Shown here piece by piece: positions 24,450 to 38,800 of a stretch of 64,000 nucleotides of DNA. Source of the DNA: Rhopalosiphum padi (taxonomy: Eukaryota; Arthropoda; Insecta; Hemiptera; Aphididae); the NCBI RefSeq assembly GCF_020882245.1, contig NC_083597.1, forward strand, positions 60,862,152 through 60,926,151. The letters run 5' to 3'. Both the position numbers and the translations under genes were made by a program. Within the stretch, counting starts at the first letter, position 1. Each line of letters opens with the position of its first letter. The notes under the pieces are model-generated. The model was not told the DNA's origin. It searched no databases and saw only the letters and a program-made list of their open reading frames with translations.

Positions 24450-24571
24450 TTAGCTGTTGATTAAGAATTGGTCTATTAATTTTTTGTATTTTTCTTGTTC
24501 ATAAAGTCTAGGTTTATTGAGGTCTTCTTTAGGTCTGATAAATACATTTAAAATCAAGTATGAACCTAGAT
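24450..24571 (-). other. Unassigned exon-like open frame
   Basis: After an acceptor-like AACAATCTAG on the minus strand, a frame of about 40 codons reads a charged, coding-like segment that includes RPKEDLNKPRLYEQEKYKK, then stops at TAA (24450). It could be a terminal exon or old transposon-derived coding sequence. There is no family assignment and no partner exons. Confidence 0.2.
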
Positions 24572-24961
24572 TGTTATTGATAAAAATAAAAAATAAGTGA
24601 ATAAGTGAATTTCGCGGATAATCCACTAAATTCAAATTGAAACAAAAATTCAATGATTATATTATTAAAAAATTACGATTAAATCTTGGAACATTATATA
24701 GTATTTAAGGAGAATTAAATGAGAACATCTTTTATTTTTATTTAAAAATTCATAATATAATATGATGTATAATATTTACACTATTAATTTTTTTTTACAA
24801 AAAAATCAATAGGTAACAAGTTGTTTTTTTGTTTTAAAACATTTCTTTTTAACGTGCAATTGAAATTGTTTCAACAAAATGTTGTCACATTATTTTTTTA
24901 TACTTACATGATTAGTTCTGCAGAATACCGTGGATAATCGAAAGAATACTTTATGTATATA

Positions 24962-25468
24962 CAGTGTAACCTCTAAATACCAGACACCCTTGGTCGATGA
25001 AATTTTGTCCGGTATTTAGAGGGAGAAATATAATATTAGAGAAATAAAAAATAGAAATTATAATTAAAAAATGTATTTATTTATTTAAAGTTATTTATAC
25101 ATATTATATACATAGGTACATAATAAATTAAATTTATTTTAATTTTAATTATTACCTATTTTAATGTATTTTTAAAAATGTGAAGGTAAAAAGATAAAAA
25201 AAAAATTGATAATATAAAAATTAAAACTAACATATATTAAAATGATCAGTTACTTAAGATTGTTTTGTATTTTGACATGAAGTCATTTCGTATGTTAGTG
25301 CATTTTGTAATTTCACAAAGTTACAATAGAACTGATTAAAATCGAAAGTTAAAATGACATAAAAGTGTCTGGTATTTAGAATTTTTCCTATAGAAAAGTA
25401 GTGAAAATGTCCTCATTTCTCAAAAAATGTCCGCTATTTAGAGGTTTCCGTTAATGGATGTTTCACTG
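24962..25468. mobile_element. Pogo/Tigger-like non-autonomous element
   Basis: 507 bp bounded by CAGTGTAACCTCTAAATACC on the left and the reverse complement CAGTGAAACATCC on the right, with TA on each side (24960-24961 and 25469-25470), as expected for Tc1/mariner/pogo insertion. The motif CCTCTAAATACCGGACA or its inverse occurs four times, twice near each end, so each end can fold on itself. No DDE transposase frame is visible. Confidence 0.7.
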
Positions 25469-28400
25469 TATATAATAAATAAATTAAAAGATAATTTTAC
25501 ATTTCTTATGGTTTTTAACTACATTATATTTTTATTTGCAACCACTCATTCTAAAATTATGTATCAAGTTTATTTTTTGTTGCTAATTCTTTAATTAGGT
25601 ATAATATTTACTGCATTTTTTTCCAAGTTGTTCATTTATTATTACCAATGTCATCCTAAAACATTAAATTGTACACTTTCTCTCAATTAAAAATTAATTG
25701 ATATGTTATGATTTATATGGATTTATACAAAATTTACGGAGATTTAAAAGCTTACCTAATAATAGCTTACACAATTCATTGTTTGTTTATGTTAATCATT
25801 TTTTTGAAATAAATTATTAGTCTAGTATATATATGTAGCCAATTATTTTTGATATCTATCTGTCTTTGAATTAATGTATACAACATTTAATTTAGCATTT
25901 ATTTATTTATAGTTTTATACATATGCAATTAAAAAATTGTTATTTTCAGTTTTTAAAATACTGTATTTGGTTAAATTTCTAATGTTTTCAATACTGATCT
26001 TGTATGTATAATATATAATTTTGTAAAAAATGTTGGACTGGCAAGTTTTTTAAATTTATAATGAAATTGAAATTTATTCCCTGGTTACTAATTAGACTAT
26101 TATTCAAATTGAATATAATATTATATATATTCAAAATATATGAATAGTTGAAATTAAAGGAGTACTTTTTCTGCTTAAAAATGGTCTGCAGAATAAGATA
26201 AAAAAACATAAAATAGCAACTTAATATCATTTTGTCATTTTACAATAATATAATCTTCTTTTCAATAGAGTCAGTGATGTATTTAATGGATGAATAATGT
26301 ATAATATCATGGTATATTTAAAAAAAAAGTTAAGTCTAAATAATTAGTTGAACATTTATTCTTGAAGTTATAATTTATAAGTTAATAACTAATCGACATT
26401 TGTATCTTATCTTGTCTTATTAAAAAATCTCCTCCATATTATTTGATATATTTTATTGAAGATTTTTTTTTGCAGCATAATAAAAAATGCAAAAAAATAT
26501 ATTACTTAATTTCACTAACAAAACAAATTGATCAGAGACCAATATTGAATATATACTCCATTTTTTGTGGTAATAAATTGTCTGTTTGGCGCTTACTATA
26601 AAACCCTTAATTTTTACCAATGTGGTAAATTTTGATTTAACTAATTTATTAGTTTGTTATTTACATCTGCATATTTTGCATTTATCCTCTTAATTTTGAT
26701 AGATTTATTTTATTAGAAAATGGATTTTTGGCTAAAAAGCCTCATGCATTCTATACCTAGTTAGAATTCTTCCAAATATCAAGTGTCCGAAATGATTAAA
26801 AGTGCGTTATTTTTACGTAATAATATTTGGCATTTTACTAGCTAATCATATTTTTGAATGCACAAAAATTATAAGTCCAAAATAAATCATGTATATAATC
26901 GTATTATGATAGGTAGATTACTTATTGTATTGTGTTCACAATTTGTGAAATGGATTTCGAATATTCTATAATTGTTTTCGATCTTATAAAATCTCGAATT
27001 TGTCTCATTTTAAAAATAATAACGGCTAAATAGGTACTATTATCTATTATGTATAATGAATGGTAGTATCCTATAAGTGTAGATTGTGTTTTCAGATTCA
27101 CCAAAGTTGTAGTACATATACAAATTACAGGCCCAACAAGTATTGATGTAAAAAATGTCAAAACTTAAGTTACTTAATTCGGCTGTAGATTTGTAATGTT
27201 TTAAATTATAGTACCTAATATGTAAGGTATAGGTACTAAAGAATTTTTAATAATATCTTATTTTCGTAAAATTGACAAATAGTATTTGCCATAATTTTGT
27301 TATTCTATGACTTAACAATCATTAAGTAGATTAGGCTATAGCACAGAATATAATAAGATAGGGTAAGGTTATAGCTACATTATATTTTTGTGTATCAATC
27401 AATTTGGCTATCTGTGATAAGATGATAAGTGATAAGTTGATAACCTATTTAAATTTTTTTCTTAATTTATTTTTTATCATAATAGGTTGATATAAACTAA
27501 TTATATATATATATTTACAAAAGCCTTGGATGAGTAAATAACAAAGTACAAATTATAATTTGAAATAAAATTTGTATGATATAATAAAATCATATTATAC
27601 CTACGTCTGTATGAATGCTTATTGTATGTAAATGCGAAAATTTAGATCATATTTAACCTTCAATCTTCATTTTAGAATATTCTGATGTTCGGTATTTTCT
27701 TCTTGCTTATTTATTTTATGAAATCTTAGACCAATTATTATACTTATCGAAAATAATTTATATTTAATACATTGTTAAATAATAAAATAAATTATTTGTA
27801 GTTCGTACAATTTTATTTGATTGGTTTCTTATACAGTTATATATATTTTATTTTATAAATCGTAGGTGCAATTTTAACTTTCTAAAGTTGTCTAAAATAT
27901 TGATTATACATATTTTAATTCAGTTTGAAAACTGACCTATCAGAAATTAAATTTTAATGAATCTATATAGTAGATTAATGGCACTTTAACATACAATTGA
28001 TCAATTTATTGTAAAACACAATCTTTAAGAACTAAAGATATAAAGATTAAAACTTTCTAAAAACATTACGAATATCTTGTTGTTTATTTTTAACTAAGTA
28101 TTTTAAAAATAATAATTTATAGTTTGCAAAATTTAATAAATATTATACTATACATTTTTTAATGTAATATTGTTTTATAATAAACCACGTAAAACAAGTT
28201 TTTTAGTGTATATTATATGATTCATTGATAAATGATAATAATCTATTGAAAACCAGTGTAGTATAGCGTTTTGCGTAAATTAAATTTAGTTTTTAGCATT
28301 TTTACCACGGTAGGAATAGTAAGATTAAATAATACAATTCAAGGACTAAATTTAAATTCTAAAAGAAATTAACTTGTAAAGGTCCTCTCTATTAATTAAT

Positions 28401-31400
28401 GTGGTTAAAATGTAATATCAATTCACAATTCTAAATTTTTTTTTTTACATTTCGGGTTAAGCTAAATTGTAAACATAGTATGTAGGCATACCATTAACTA
28501 GTGACTTTCGCCGGTTAGTTTTGTGTATTGTATAATGTGTATTATATAACAAATTTATGATTAGACTGACAAACTAAAGACCGGTTATCTGTTCAAGTTC
28601 TTACATCAATTACAGGATGGTCTAAAGTTTGGGCTGAGAAAATGTGTGTACCACCCAAAATAACATGGTGTTGTTTCAAAAATGCATTCCATAAACTGTG
28701 AAAAATTAAAATTTGGTACAGATCAGTTGATAATGTCCATGCCCAAGCTTCTATTTGATTAATTTATCGGAATTTCAGAAAATTGCTATATCGATTCAAA
28801 ATCATAAGCACATCAATCAAAACTATTTACTATTTTTATTTCGATAATGAGGATAATTAGATATTAAATTCTGATTTATAATAACAATACAAAATATGAA
28901 GCGTTTCACTACTTTTAAAACTTAAAAAACGCACTTTTTACATTTCATACATACTGCATTACTGCAGAATGCAGATCTTATTTTATCTTTATATAACACT
29001 GTCTTCCCTGACACACTTTGTGTCCCCTGAATGACAAACTCAAAAACTAATAACCAAAGATACTTGAAATTTCACCAATTTTTCATTTTATATCAAAAAA
29101 CTTTCAAGCTTTCGTTTTATGATAAAAATGTTCAACATTTTTTTAACTTTGACCTATTCATAGGCATGACAATTTTTATTATTTTTTTTAATAAATGTTA
29201 AAAAAATTATTTGATGTGTCAACGTTTTTGAAAATTTTACACAAAATCTCACATAAGTTGTTATTATATCTGTATAAAAATATTAAAAATACAGTCACAA
29301 TTTTTTTTTACATTTTAAGGTTTATTTTTTACGAAATTTGTCAAATGCAAAAAATTGTAAACTATTTTGTAGTTAGAATTTCATGAAAATTTTTCATTTT
29401 ATATCAAAGTTTTGAAAATTTATCACAAGATTCTTCAAGTATTTATATATTCTAAAATCTAAAATATATACATATAAAGAAAATTATTTACTATAGAAAT
29501 TTTAAGTTAAATTTAGACGTGCTTGTTTAAACGATAAATAGTGATGATAATTATTTTTTTATAATTTAAAAACATTATTCGTGGGAACTTAAAATTTTTA
29601 TGTATATTATTATTATTACGAATTTTACTGTAAGTAATGAAATTTTTTATGATCTGGGGGGGGGGGGGTGTTATAAAATTGTCTTTGTGGGCGTCACCTT
29701 GGTCACCCTCTTAAATAGACACTGTAACATCTACTACAGTGATCCACTCGACACTTAATGTGCAGCAGAGTGGCACTCACTTAGCTCTAGGTATTTTTTT
29801 TCATGTCTAACTTGTAATTAAAATAACGTATTATCATTGATTATAAATAGTATTTATAATCAATGGTATTACCTATCAACAAGTCATTTGTATCACCTGA
29901 TTTGTTACCTAATTTCAGAGGGTAATACATTTTTTTTTTTTTTTGGTGTTTGTTTCTATCTTTTGGATCAGAAAAAAATTCTAGCCTTTAATTTTAATAA
30001 GGACTTCTTGTAGCAAATTGGATCTAATTTTAAAAGGTCAAAAGTAAAAACATTATTTTCAAGTCAGTACCTACTTGTACCTGTAATTAAAAGAAGCAGA
30101 ATTTTAATAAATGTATTATTAAAATATAAAAATTGGGAAGGATTGGCAGCATGCTTAGTGAATTGTTTTGTATAATACACGGCTAATAAAAAAAACCAGA
30201 TTTTAAATTTAACTCATAGAAAAATAACCTGTGAAAGAATGTGACTTTATCATTGTTATTGTCAGAGGATTTATTATTCTATATATATGCTCATTTTTGC
30301 ATATTTTTATTAATGTTTTTTTATATAAATTGTACGGAATGTAGTATGTACTATGTTATCACTTAATATGTACATTTCAGAAAAAATACAGATAATATTT
30401 CCTTTTTCCAATAAAAATTTAAATTTACTACAATGTTTAACCACTAACACAACCAATGATACATTAAATTATTATTATATTTCCCAGTTCTTTCCCAGTT
30501 ATTGGGAATCATACATAAATTGTAAAGGAACGAACTATAGTTTACATATCATAAGGCAAAATAATGGTGTACTGAATTTAAATTTTTGAATTTTTGTTAA
30601 ATTTCTATTTAAATAGTAATTATACTACTTAAAAATATAAAAAAAATAGATTTCAATTGGGATACCGTGTTTTATGTACCTGTGCTGACGTAATTGATAC
30701 TAAGGTATATTGATGGAATCGCTTAATCGATGAGTATCATTACAATTATTTGATTTCTTATTACATTAAAACAAAAAAGGAGAAAGTAAGTTTATTAAAT
30801 AACTTCTATGTTGTACAGTAGGTTTTGCGTATTTCTTATTATTGAAAAAATTACCGTAATGTATGTATTCAACTTGAATTTTATAATAAATTATTGCATA
30901 CAAAAAACGATTTAACAAAGCTAAAAAACAAGCTAATTATTACTATAAGTTTATCTTATGAGTGCTGCTAGAATTTGGGGAAGGGGTGGGAGCGAGAGGA
31001 CGAGTACCTATACTAATTTTCCGACATATTTTCCTACTATTTTGTTTTTTTAACTAGAACGCAATGGAACGGTGCATATTTTTGAACTTTTAATAAAATG
31101 TCCAAGATAGTGAGATACCAGGTATCATAAAGCGCTTTTTTTTGTGGAAGTGACAAGAGCAAAGGTCTATTAAAAATCGTTTTTGGCGTTTTTTCACTAA
31201 CAGAATTTTTCAACAGTTTAGTGTTTCTGGTACCTATATATGATAATACATTCATAATACAAATCTTTTTTCCGATCGTTTTGGTGATGAACAAACTTTA
31301 TGTAAGCCGTATCAGTAAACAGTCAGCTAATCGTTTGATTTTGTTACATTATTCATGAAAACACGCTTATAATTTATCTTGTTAAAAACGTCATTAATTA

Positions 31401-32879
31401 TTATTTTAATTTAAAAATATATATATTGACAACACGACATAGATGTATTTATAATTTTTTTATTCTATTAAAATATATAATCGTGATAGCCAAAGCTAAC
31501 TGATCAATAAAAAATGGTCATAAACTTATAACAATAACTGGTTCTAAAAGGGGTATCGGGGGAGGGGGTTGGTTCCTCACAATTTATTAAAGTAAAAAAT
31601 GGGTTTAAAAATGCTCCCTACTTTGATTTTTCCAATTCGAGCACTGGATAAATTTATATTGCTATTAATGTAATTTATTTTACTATTAGTAATATTAGTA
31701 ATACAAAAGAATGTTTCCAAAAACATTGGATTTGAAAATGTCGATATAAGTTATAAATTTTCATGAAAAATATTTTTGAATTACAACAAAATAGCTAAAA
31801 TCTGTTTAAATACCTAAATGTTAATTTAAAAATAATTGTCTATAAACATAAATTATGCATATTTATTTTCAGATTTTTTTGTTCCAGTAAAAACATTATC
31901 CCTTGACCAATTGTGTCTACATTTTAACGTAAAATACTTTTATTATACCTTATATAAAAAAATACTAGTATAAACATTCAAAATTAATCTAAAGTATCCA
32001 TAGCTATTCGTTTTTAAATCACAACAAAATTACCAAATTGGTTATATTGAAAGCAATGAAAACTGATTTTGTGTTTATTAAAATTTTTTTGTTTTTTTTC
32101 TAGTTTGTTTTTTTTTACTATTATTTAGAAAAGGATTGGGAATTTTTATTTTTGGTCCTGAACAGTACTAACTATTTAGATTCACTGTCTAGCCAGAAAT
32201 ATGATGAAATTGAAAATTGAAGTATTTTACTGCTATTAAAAGCGTTTACGCACGCACGCGGCCGGCGCTAGGAGCATTAGCATTTAGCGCCCTGGGCGAA
32301 ATCATGTTTTGGTGCCCTTTACCCCCATTACCAAGTTAAAATAAAATCTAGTTTTTAGTAAGATTAAATAAAAATAATATATATGTATTTTGTATAATAA
32401 ATTTATTACATGAACATAAAATAATTACTTTAAAATTATTTTGTTTATGAAATAGCCGTTTGGGATTAATAAACTAAATAAAACAAAAGTAAAAATAATC
32501 TTAAATGTGATCTTATAATATTACTTCGCTTTTCTAGCTTTTAATTCAAAAAACTGTTTGATTGTTTCTTCATTATTTACTTTACTTTTTGAGCTAAATT
32601 ATTTTTAATTGACAACATTACTATAACGACGATAGCCTATCATCTGTCATCGAGGAACACAAATAAGTTTTTATTAATTTAAGTTTAGAGAAATTTTATT
32701 ACATTTATTTTAAACTAAAACCAGCATTTATCTTCAATTAAAGCTACATTAGATAATACATATTATTTCAAATTGTGTAAATTATTGATAATTTTATTCG
32801 TTTTTTTTTTATTTATATTAATAACGTCCACTAGAGTAAACGAGTACAATAGATACATTGGTAAGTGGTATAAATATAT

Positions 32880-33338
32880 GGTATTTTATCAATTTTATTA
32901 ATCAAACCTGTTTGTCGAGGGTTCCAAACTACCGAACCACACTCCAAGACTGGGCGTACTAAGGAAAGGTATAAAACCTTTAGACGCCTTATATTCATAT
33001 ATCGATGCAGTTTCGTTTTATAAACCCTAAAATTCTAAAGGCTTTTGCTCAAATTGTTTCTATCATTCTATGTGTTGTTTGAAACTAAGATCAGATGATA
33101 TTATTATATCAAGATCTCTCACTTCATTTATAACATTAATTATGGAGCCAGCTAGGTTATAATTGTAAAGTGTATTTGAACGATTGCGATGAAATGATAT
33201 TTGTATACATTTACTCATATTTAAATGTGATCCGTTATCTAAGCACCATGTTGAAAATCGATCAAGATCCTGTTGTAGTTTTAAGAAATGACTTATGTGG
33301 TTAATTGTAAAATATATTTTTATGTCATTAGCGAACAT
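32880..33338 (-). pseudogene. Decayed LINE reverse-transcriptase fragment
   Basis: A minus-strand frame of 91 codons (33063-33338) starts FANDIKIYFTINHISH, which corresponds to the catalytic F/YADD block of non-LTR retrotransposon reverse transcriptase with the first Asp of the pair replaced by Asn. DLDRFSTWCLDNGSHLNMSK and the DLDIIISSDLSFKQHIE strand follow. After a stop and frame changes, the thumb region continues as RILGFIKRNC and, in another frame, LYLSLVRPVLECGSVVWNP down to about 32880. The family is non-LTR, Jockey-like by feel. It is truncated at both ends, frameshifted and inactive. Confidence 0.75.
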
Positions 33339-35893
33339 TTATGCGTATCAAAAGATAAATTAAATTTAAATAATTTTAAGTTTAATACCCCTTGCTTACT
33401 AGCGCTTTGGACAGTCACCCTCGCACACCAAAAAAAAAAAAAAAACACATTGTAAAATCATTACATAAAAATAAATAAATAAACAAACAAACAAACAAAC
33501 AATTAAAATAGTAACTTGTATACTGTATAATAATTCAACTCAACCCATATTTCATTACTAAATAATTATTAAATTTAAATTAAATACAATTTATTATTTA
33601 GCCTTTTTTCTTTAATATATTAAACAATATTAACACTAAACATCTCACTATTTAATAAATGGGTTTGACGAAAATTGGAGGTGCCGTAAATATTAAATTA
33701 TGTTTATTACACATTTATTGAATTATATTTCTCGGACCTATCGAAATCGTCGCAAATATTTTCGAGAGACGTCCTGGTATGGACACCTATAGGACTTATA
33801 TACGTTTTCACATATTATAGTTTTTAACTAGTGAATAGAGAAAATAAACGTAGAGCTAAGATAGCTTATTAGTGTGTGTGTGTGTATATATATAATATAT
33901 CATACGTATATTTTGTTGGCTTTCATACGTTAATGATGAATAATCAACAAAGAAATAAAATAAAACTTAAAAAAAAAATGTTTATAGGAATGAACTTTTT
34001 TAAAAATTGATTGCAACATTTTAGTACGTGACTCGAGAAAAGTTTACCACCCCTAATGGCTAATTGATGAAATCGATCAAAAAAAAAATGTTAAAATTCT
34101 GTTTTAAATTTCAAAGTTCTTTGTACAATTAATATTCATGTATTATGTTTCAACTATAAAAGTGGTGCACTGTATACAAATTAAAAACGTATTTTTATTA
34201 TTATTTGAAACGTTTTAGATATATTATACTATGTTTGGCAATTATACTATATATACTTCAAGTTCATTTTATATATTACATACAGTTCACCCTAATTGTT
34301 CGCAAAAAAATATGTAAAGATTTTAATATTATATTATATTTAAAATTGATAAGATTAATACAGTTCTAATCTTTTTAGAAACATAATATTTCGGATAACT
34401 CTGTGTAAACAAATTATGGATTGTGTGTGTGTGCCATAATAATATGGTAAAGTTCTATAGTATGTTACAAATTAATAACAAATGATAAACCGACTACAAA
34501 AAGGATTAAATAGAAAACGATAACAGTAACCCGTACGAAGGTCAACATTTAGAAACGTTTGTGTTTTAACTCTAAATAAATTTACAATTAAACTAAACAT
34601 AAATAAATATAAATAACATGTAATTATTTGTACCAGCGTAATATTATGGTGATAAATGGAAAAGATAAAAATAATTTGTAATACATAAGGAAATACTAAA
34701 TATTATATTTCAATATTTGTCATTTCATCTTACACATTTTTGTACCTTTTATTTAATTGTTAGATGACTATGTTTGATTATACTCCAAAGGATTAAATGT
34801 TATTGTAGTCGTAAAATTGTTTTAAAATGTGATTTTTAATCACATACACATTTGTTTTATTGTATTTTAAAATTAAATTTATTAAATTGATGCTTCTAGA
34901 ATAAATAGAATAAGTAACAAAGCACATAGAAAGACAATAAGGTATACATGTCATAGTATAATATGTATTGTCTTGACATGAATTAAAATGATACATGTTT
35001 GGTTTTTTTTTATTTCCTCGTTCTATTAATTTAATTATTTTTTGTATTAGTTAAATTTATATTGGTATAATTTTCAAGGTTTTTATTAGGCTAATCTGCT
35101 GATTGACTTCTAATTTTTACGGCTATATATATATTTTTTTTAAGTAAAATTATTTTATTATTTAGCTTTTATGGATATGTTTATTAAGTAAGTAATTAAT
35201 CAGATAATTAATAGCGTTTGAGATGGATTTGAAGGTAATTGCATATTGCCGGTCCATAATTTCCATCCTACATTCATTATTTTCTAGCATATCTATTTAA
35301 AATTGTTATAATCATAGATAATAATTTTTTTAATTTAAATAACATACATAGTTTTGTTCCTATATATTTTAATTTCTAAGACACGACTAGTGAAGAAAGA
35401 ATATAAGCTCATTTATATATAATTTTACCTATAATGCATAAATTTGATGCTAATATAGTCTTAAGAAAAATATCCTTGATATAGAAAGTATTCTATATTA
35501 ATATATTTATTTTAATTGAAACTAAGTCATTAACCTAGTATAGATTTAAGTGATATTTTATTTTCACGCATTTTTTTTTCTATCAATTAATAGTCGATGA
35601 CATTGTTCCCAATGCCACTTTTGTTAGATAATGAATATAATCTAAATTCGCGATGTAGGTAGGTATATTTATTTATTTTATTATTTTTATTGGTCAAGGT
35701 GAACACCAACTTTCACTAATCCAACCACGTACCATTGCCGTTTGTTCATCTTGTTCAGTATCATTCCTGTCTGCGTGATGTTATAATATCCAAATATAAG
35801 AAAGAAATATGTAGTGATTTGTGATAACTTAAAATCATTAATTTTTTCTTTATTATGTTGTATTGCATAGACAGTAGAAATAACAGTCGCGGC

Positions 35894-38800
35894 ATGAGAT
35901 CTAAATCGTTACAAGATTTGCCTGAAGCCAGTACAAGCTCAGCGGCGCCTACTCGTAAAAGACGTATGCCGAGATTTTCTTTACGCCGACTTTTGTATTC
36001 AAATACATTTTTGGCAAGACATCTGGGAAGTTCGCAAAGTGGTAAACGTCGAACTATTATTACTGGTATGTTTGCAAAATGTTCTGTTAAATCAACTGTC
36101 TTCATTATAATTATATTTTAAGCTATACAATTAAAATGTACAACCTAATTAAATATTTTGTCATTTAGGTTATTATTACTAATCTTAAATTATACTCTTG
36201 AGGTGTTAGGTAGTATTAAAATAATAATAGCAATAATAATATTAATAATGAATAATGATGATAATAAACTTAACTTTTTTCTTTAAATAAAATTAATTTT
36301 TAATTTTCGCGGTTTAATTTTAAAATGTGATCAATATAAATTAATACCTTTTATTTAATTAAATTATGCTACCATATTGCAATATATTTAATGGTTATAT
36401 TATGTTTATGATTATGTCACAAATTTTGTACCTATCAGAACAATTTATAAAATGTTATGACAGTTACTTATTACTTGTTTCCCATTTTTTCGAGTATAAT
36501 TATTTTATTGGTTATAGTTGTTAATTTTATGTGACATATAATAGTTAATATTATAATATTATTTAATATGATTGTATTCTACTTAAAATTAATCTAAGTA
36601 TATATAAAAGAATATATTCCACAATTGCCGTCTTTAAACAAAAAAAAAAAAATTTTAATTTACTATCTTCGACATAACATCATTTTAATATTAGAGTCAA
36701 TTTATCTGTTATCAAGTTTTAAGATAAAAACATTATTTTTTATGTTATATATATGCTCTAGGCATATAGTCAAATCAGGCATTTTACTAAATCCCTAGAG
36801 ATTAAGTTGAATGCCTAGTCATTTATTAACTAAATGCCTATTTTAAGTAGGTAAGGTAAATAATAAAAATGAAACATTTTTTTATATTATTTAAAAAAAG
36901 TAACTATATTTTTTTATTAATTATTTAAGTATATATAAATTAATAAATAAATATAGGTAAATCATTTGGTGATTTTGGTTAAAAAAAAATGTTAAATGGT
37001 CTAGCATATGCCACCAAACAATAACATAAAATAACGAGTAATAACTTAAAATTAACAAAAATGTATAACTATAAACTAACTTTTTTATTCATTTTTTAAA
37101 CTCCTACTATCACACATAATAAGTAATTATCTTTATTTAGTTTTAAAACAATAGTACTGAAGGACAAAAAATTAAAAATATTTCATATACCTACGTATTT
37201 TACATATTAATAAATAATACAAAATTTTTTTTATATATATAAAATAGCGATAAATAATTCATAAGTAAAATAAATATAGTTAAATTTTTAAAATAATTCA
37301 AAATGTTTCATTTTTATTATTTGAATGACTTGAAATAGGAATTTATTTAAATGAATAATAATATAAATATAAAATAAATAATGTAATACAAATATTCGTA
37401 AAATAAATCTGTTAAATTATTTATTGTAGGTGGTCCTAGTGTAGCAGATGTAACAGATTTTGAAAAAGCCCCTTTAGGGTTTGGGCAAAACTATACAGAT
37501 CCTAAAAAGGTTACTCCAGTATCCAACATCAAAGTAAGTAATTGTTAGATTATTAATTATTTTTTACTAGAAAAAATTAATTTTATTTGAAAAAAAAATG
37601 TACTTATTATATTTCTATAAATAAATATAAAGGTATACTAAGTTATTGAAATAAGTTACATTATCACATCTCCTTTGTCTGTCTACACGTCATATTTATG
37701 TGATTTGTTAAGATTATAAATACTTGTAGATTTGTTTAAATATTTAATGATTAGATTAGCAACATTCCTAGATATATTATTACTATGTATTGGTATATTT
37801 TTTATAAATATAAGCATGTCTTAATTTAAAATAATTTAGATTATTTTTAACCATTAATGATTTATTCAAAATAGTAAATGTTAAAAATTTATCCGGTCAA
37901 TGCATGGGAAATACTCTTCTTTATAAAATATATAATAGGTGCTTTTGCCCTAAACTGAACCAAAGAGTCGTAATCTTGGAAATACGGAGTATCTTTGTTC
38001 CTATATTATGTAGGAGATAAGTAGAGAAAACAAATGCTGGTGTAGCAGCCCCATAATTAAAATTTGTATACATATTTCCTATATTTTATATAGTAAATTG
38101 TTGTATCTTCGCATGATTTTTAATATCTCTACAATTTTGTTATATCATAGTATTTCAAATTATATATATTGTTTTTCATTAGAAAGTATAACATTAGTGA
38201 TGTTTTTTTATATATTTTTTTAACTTTTAAATCATTTATTGTAACTAGCAAGCTTGTATTGTATTTCTTCCTCTTCTACAATGATTTTTGGCTTTTTCAA
38301 TGTTAACCTTTGAATGTTTAACACTTTATGAACTCTTGTATTTGAAAATGTAGTGTACTTTGATGTGTTTCTTAATGTTTATCATACTTTTAAGCAATTA
38401 AAGTTAATAAAACAAAATTTGTTAAACTAAAATACATTGTGGGAACAAGGAATTAAAAAATCTTTTAGTTAATATTTTTTTTTATAATTTGTTTTCTAAA
38501 GCAAGTTTCTGGTATTTGATTATTAAGGATAAATAAACCTTGAATAATCAAGGTTCTTTGATCATCATAATTTATTTTCTTTATGTTCATTTTTTTTTTC
38601 AATAACAAAAACCAATATCAATCGTTTTTAAGTTTCTGATTGGCTGTTGTTAAAATGTTGCCTATAAACAGGATTTAGGACTTTATGAATTTAATTAATT
38701 GTTGTTATACAAATATTTAACAATTTTCTGACTATAAAAATTAGTAACTGAATATCTACAATTTAAATTTAAATTATGTATATTTTTCACATTTTATTTT

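Larger units (their letters stand above)
17965..35893. other. 18-kb gene-poor interval between P5cr and RNF19
   Basis: No complete gene can be built here. The content is AT-rich DNA with transposon remnants: a MITE-like repeat (18650-18923), a pogo-like element (24962-25468), a LINE fragment (about 32880-33338), GC-rich transposon-like patches at about 29656-29700 (a G run) and 32245-32335, and short microsatellites (AACA repeats near 33480-33502, TG repeats near 33872-33885). A GC-richer zone at 19.3-20.9 kb has scattered CpGs and a good plus-strand donor (TACAG^GTGAGT, 19435/19436) but no coding exon I can recognise. Confidence 0.5.

Noticed and set aside
31037..31294. Minus-strand 85-codon frame
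   Set aside because: No recognisable motif, no flanking splice sites of quality, and of a length expected by chance in AT-rich DNA. I could not exclude a decayed transposon fragment.
35761..36105. Minus-strand 114-codon frame
   Set aside because: It is antisense to RNF19 exon 1, which splices in phase into the following RNF19 exons on the plus strand.
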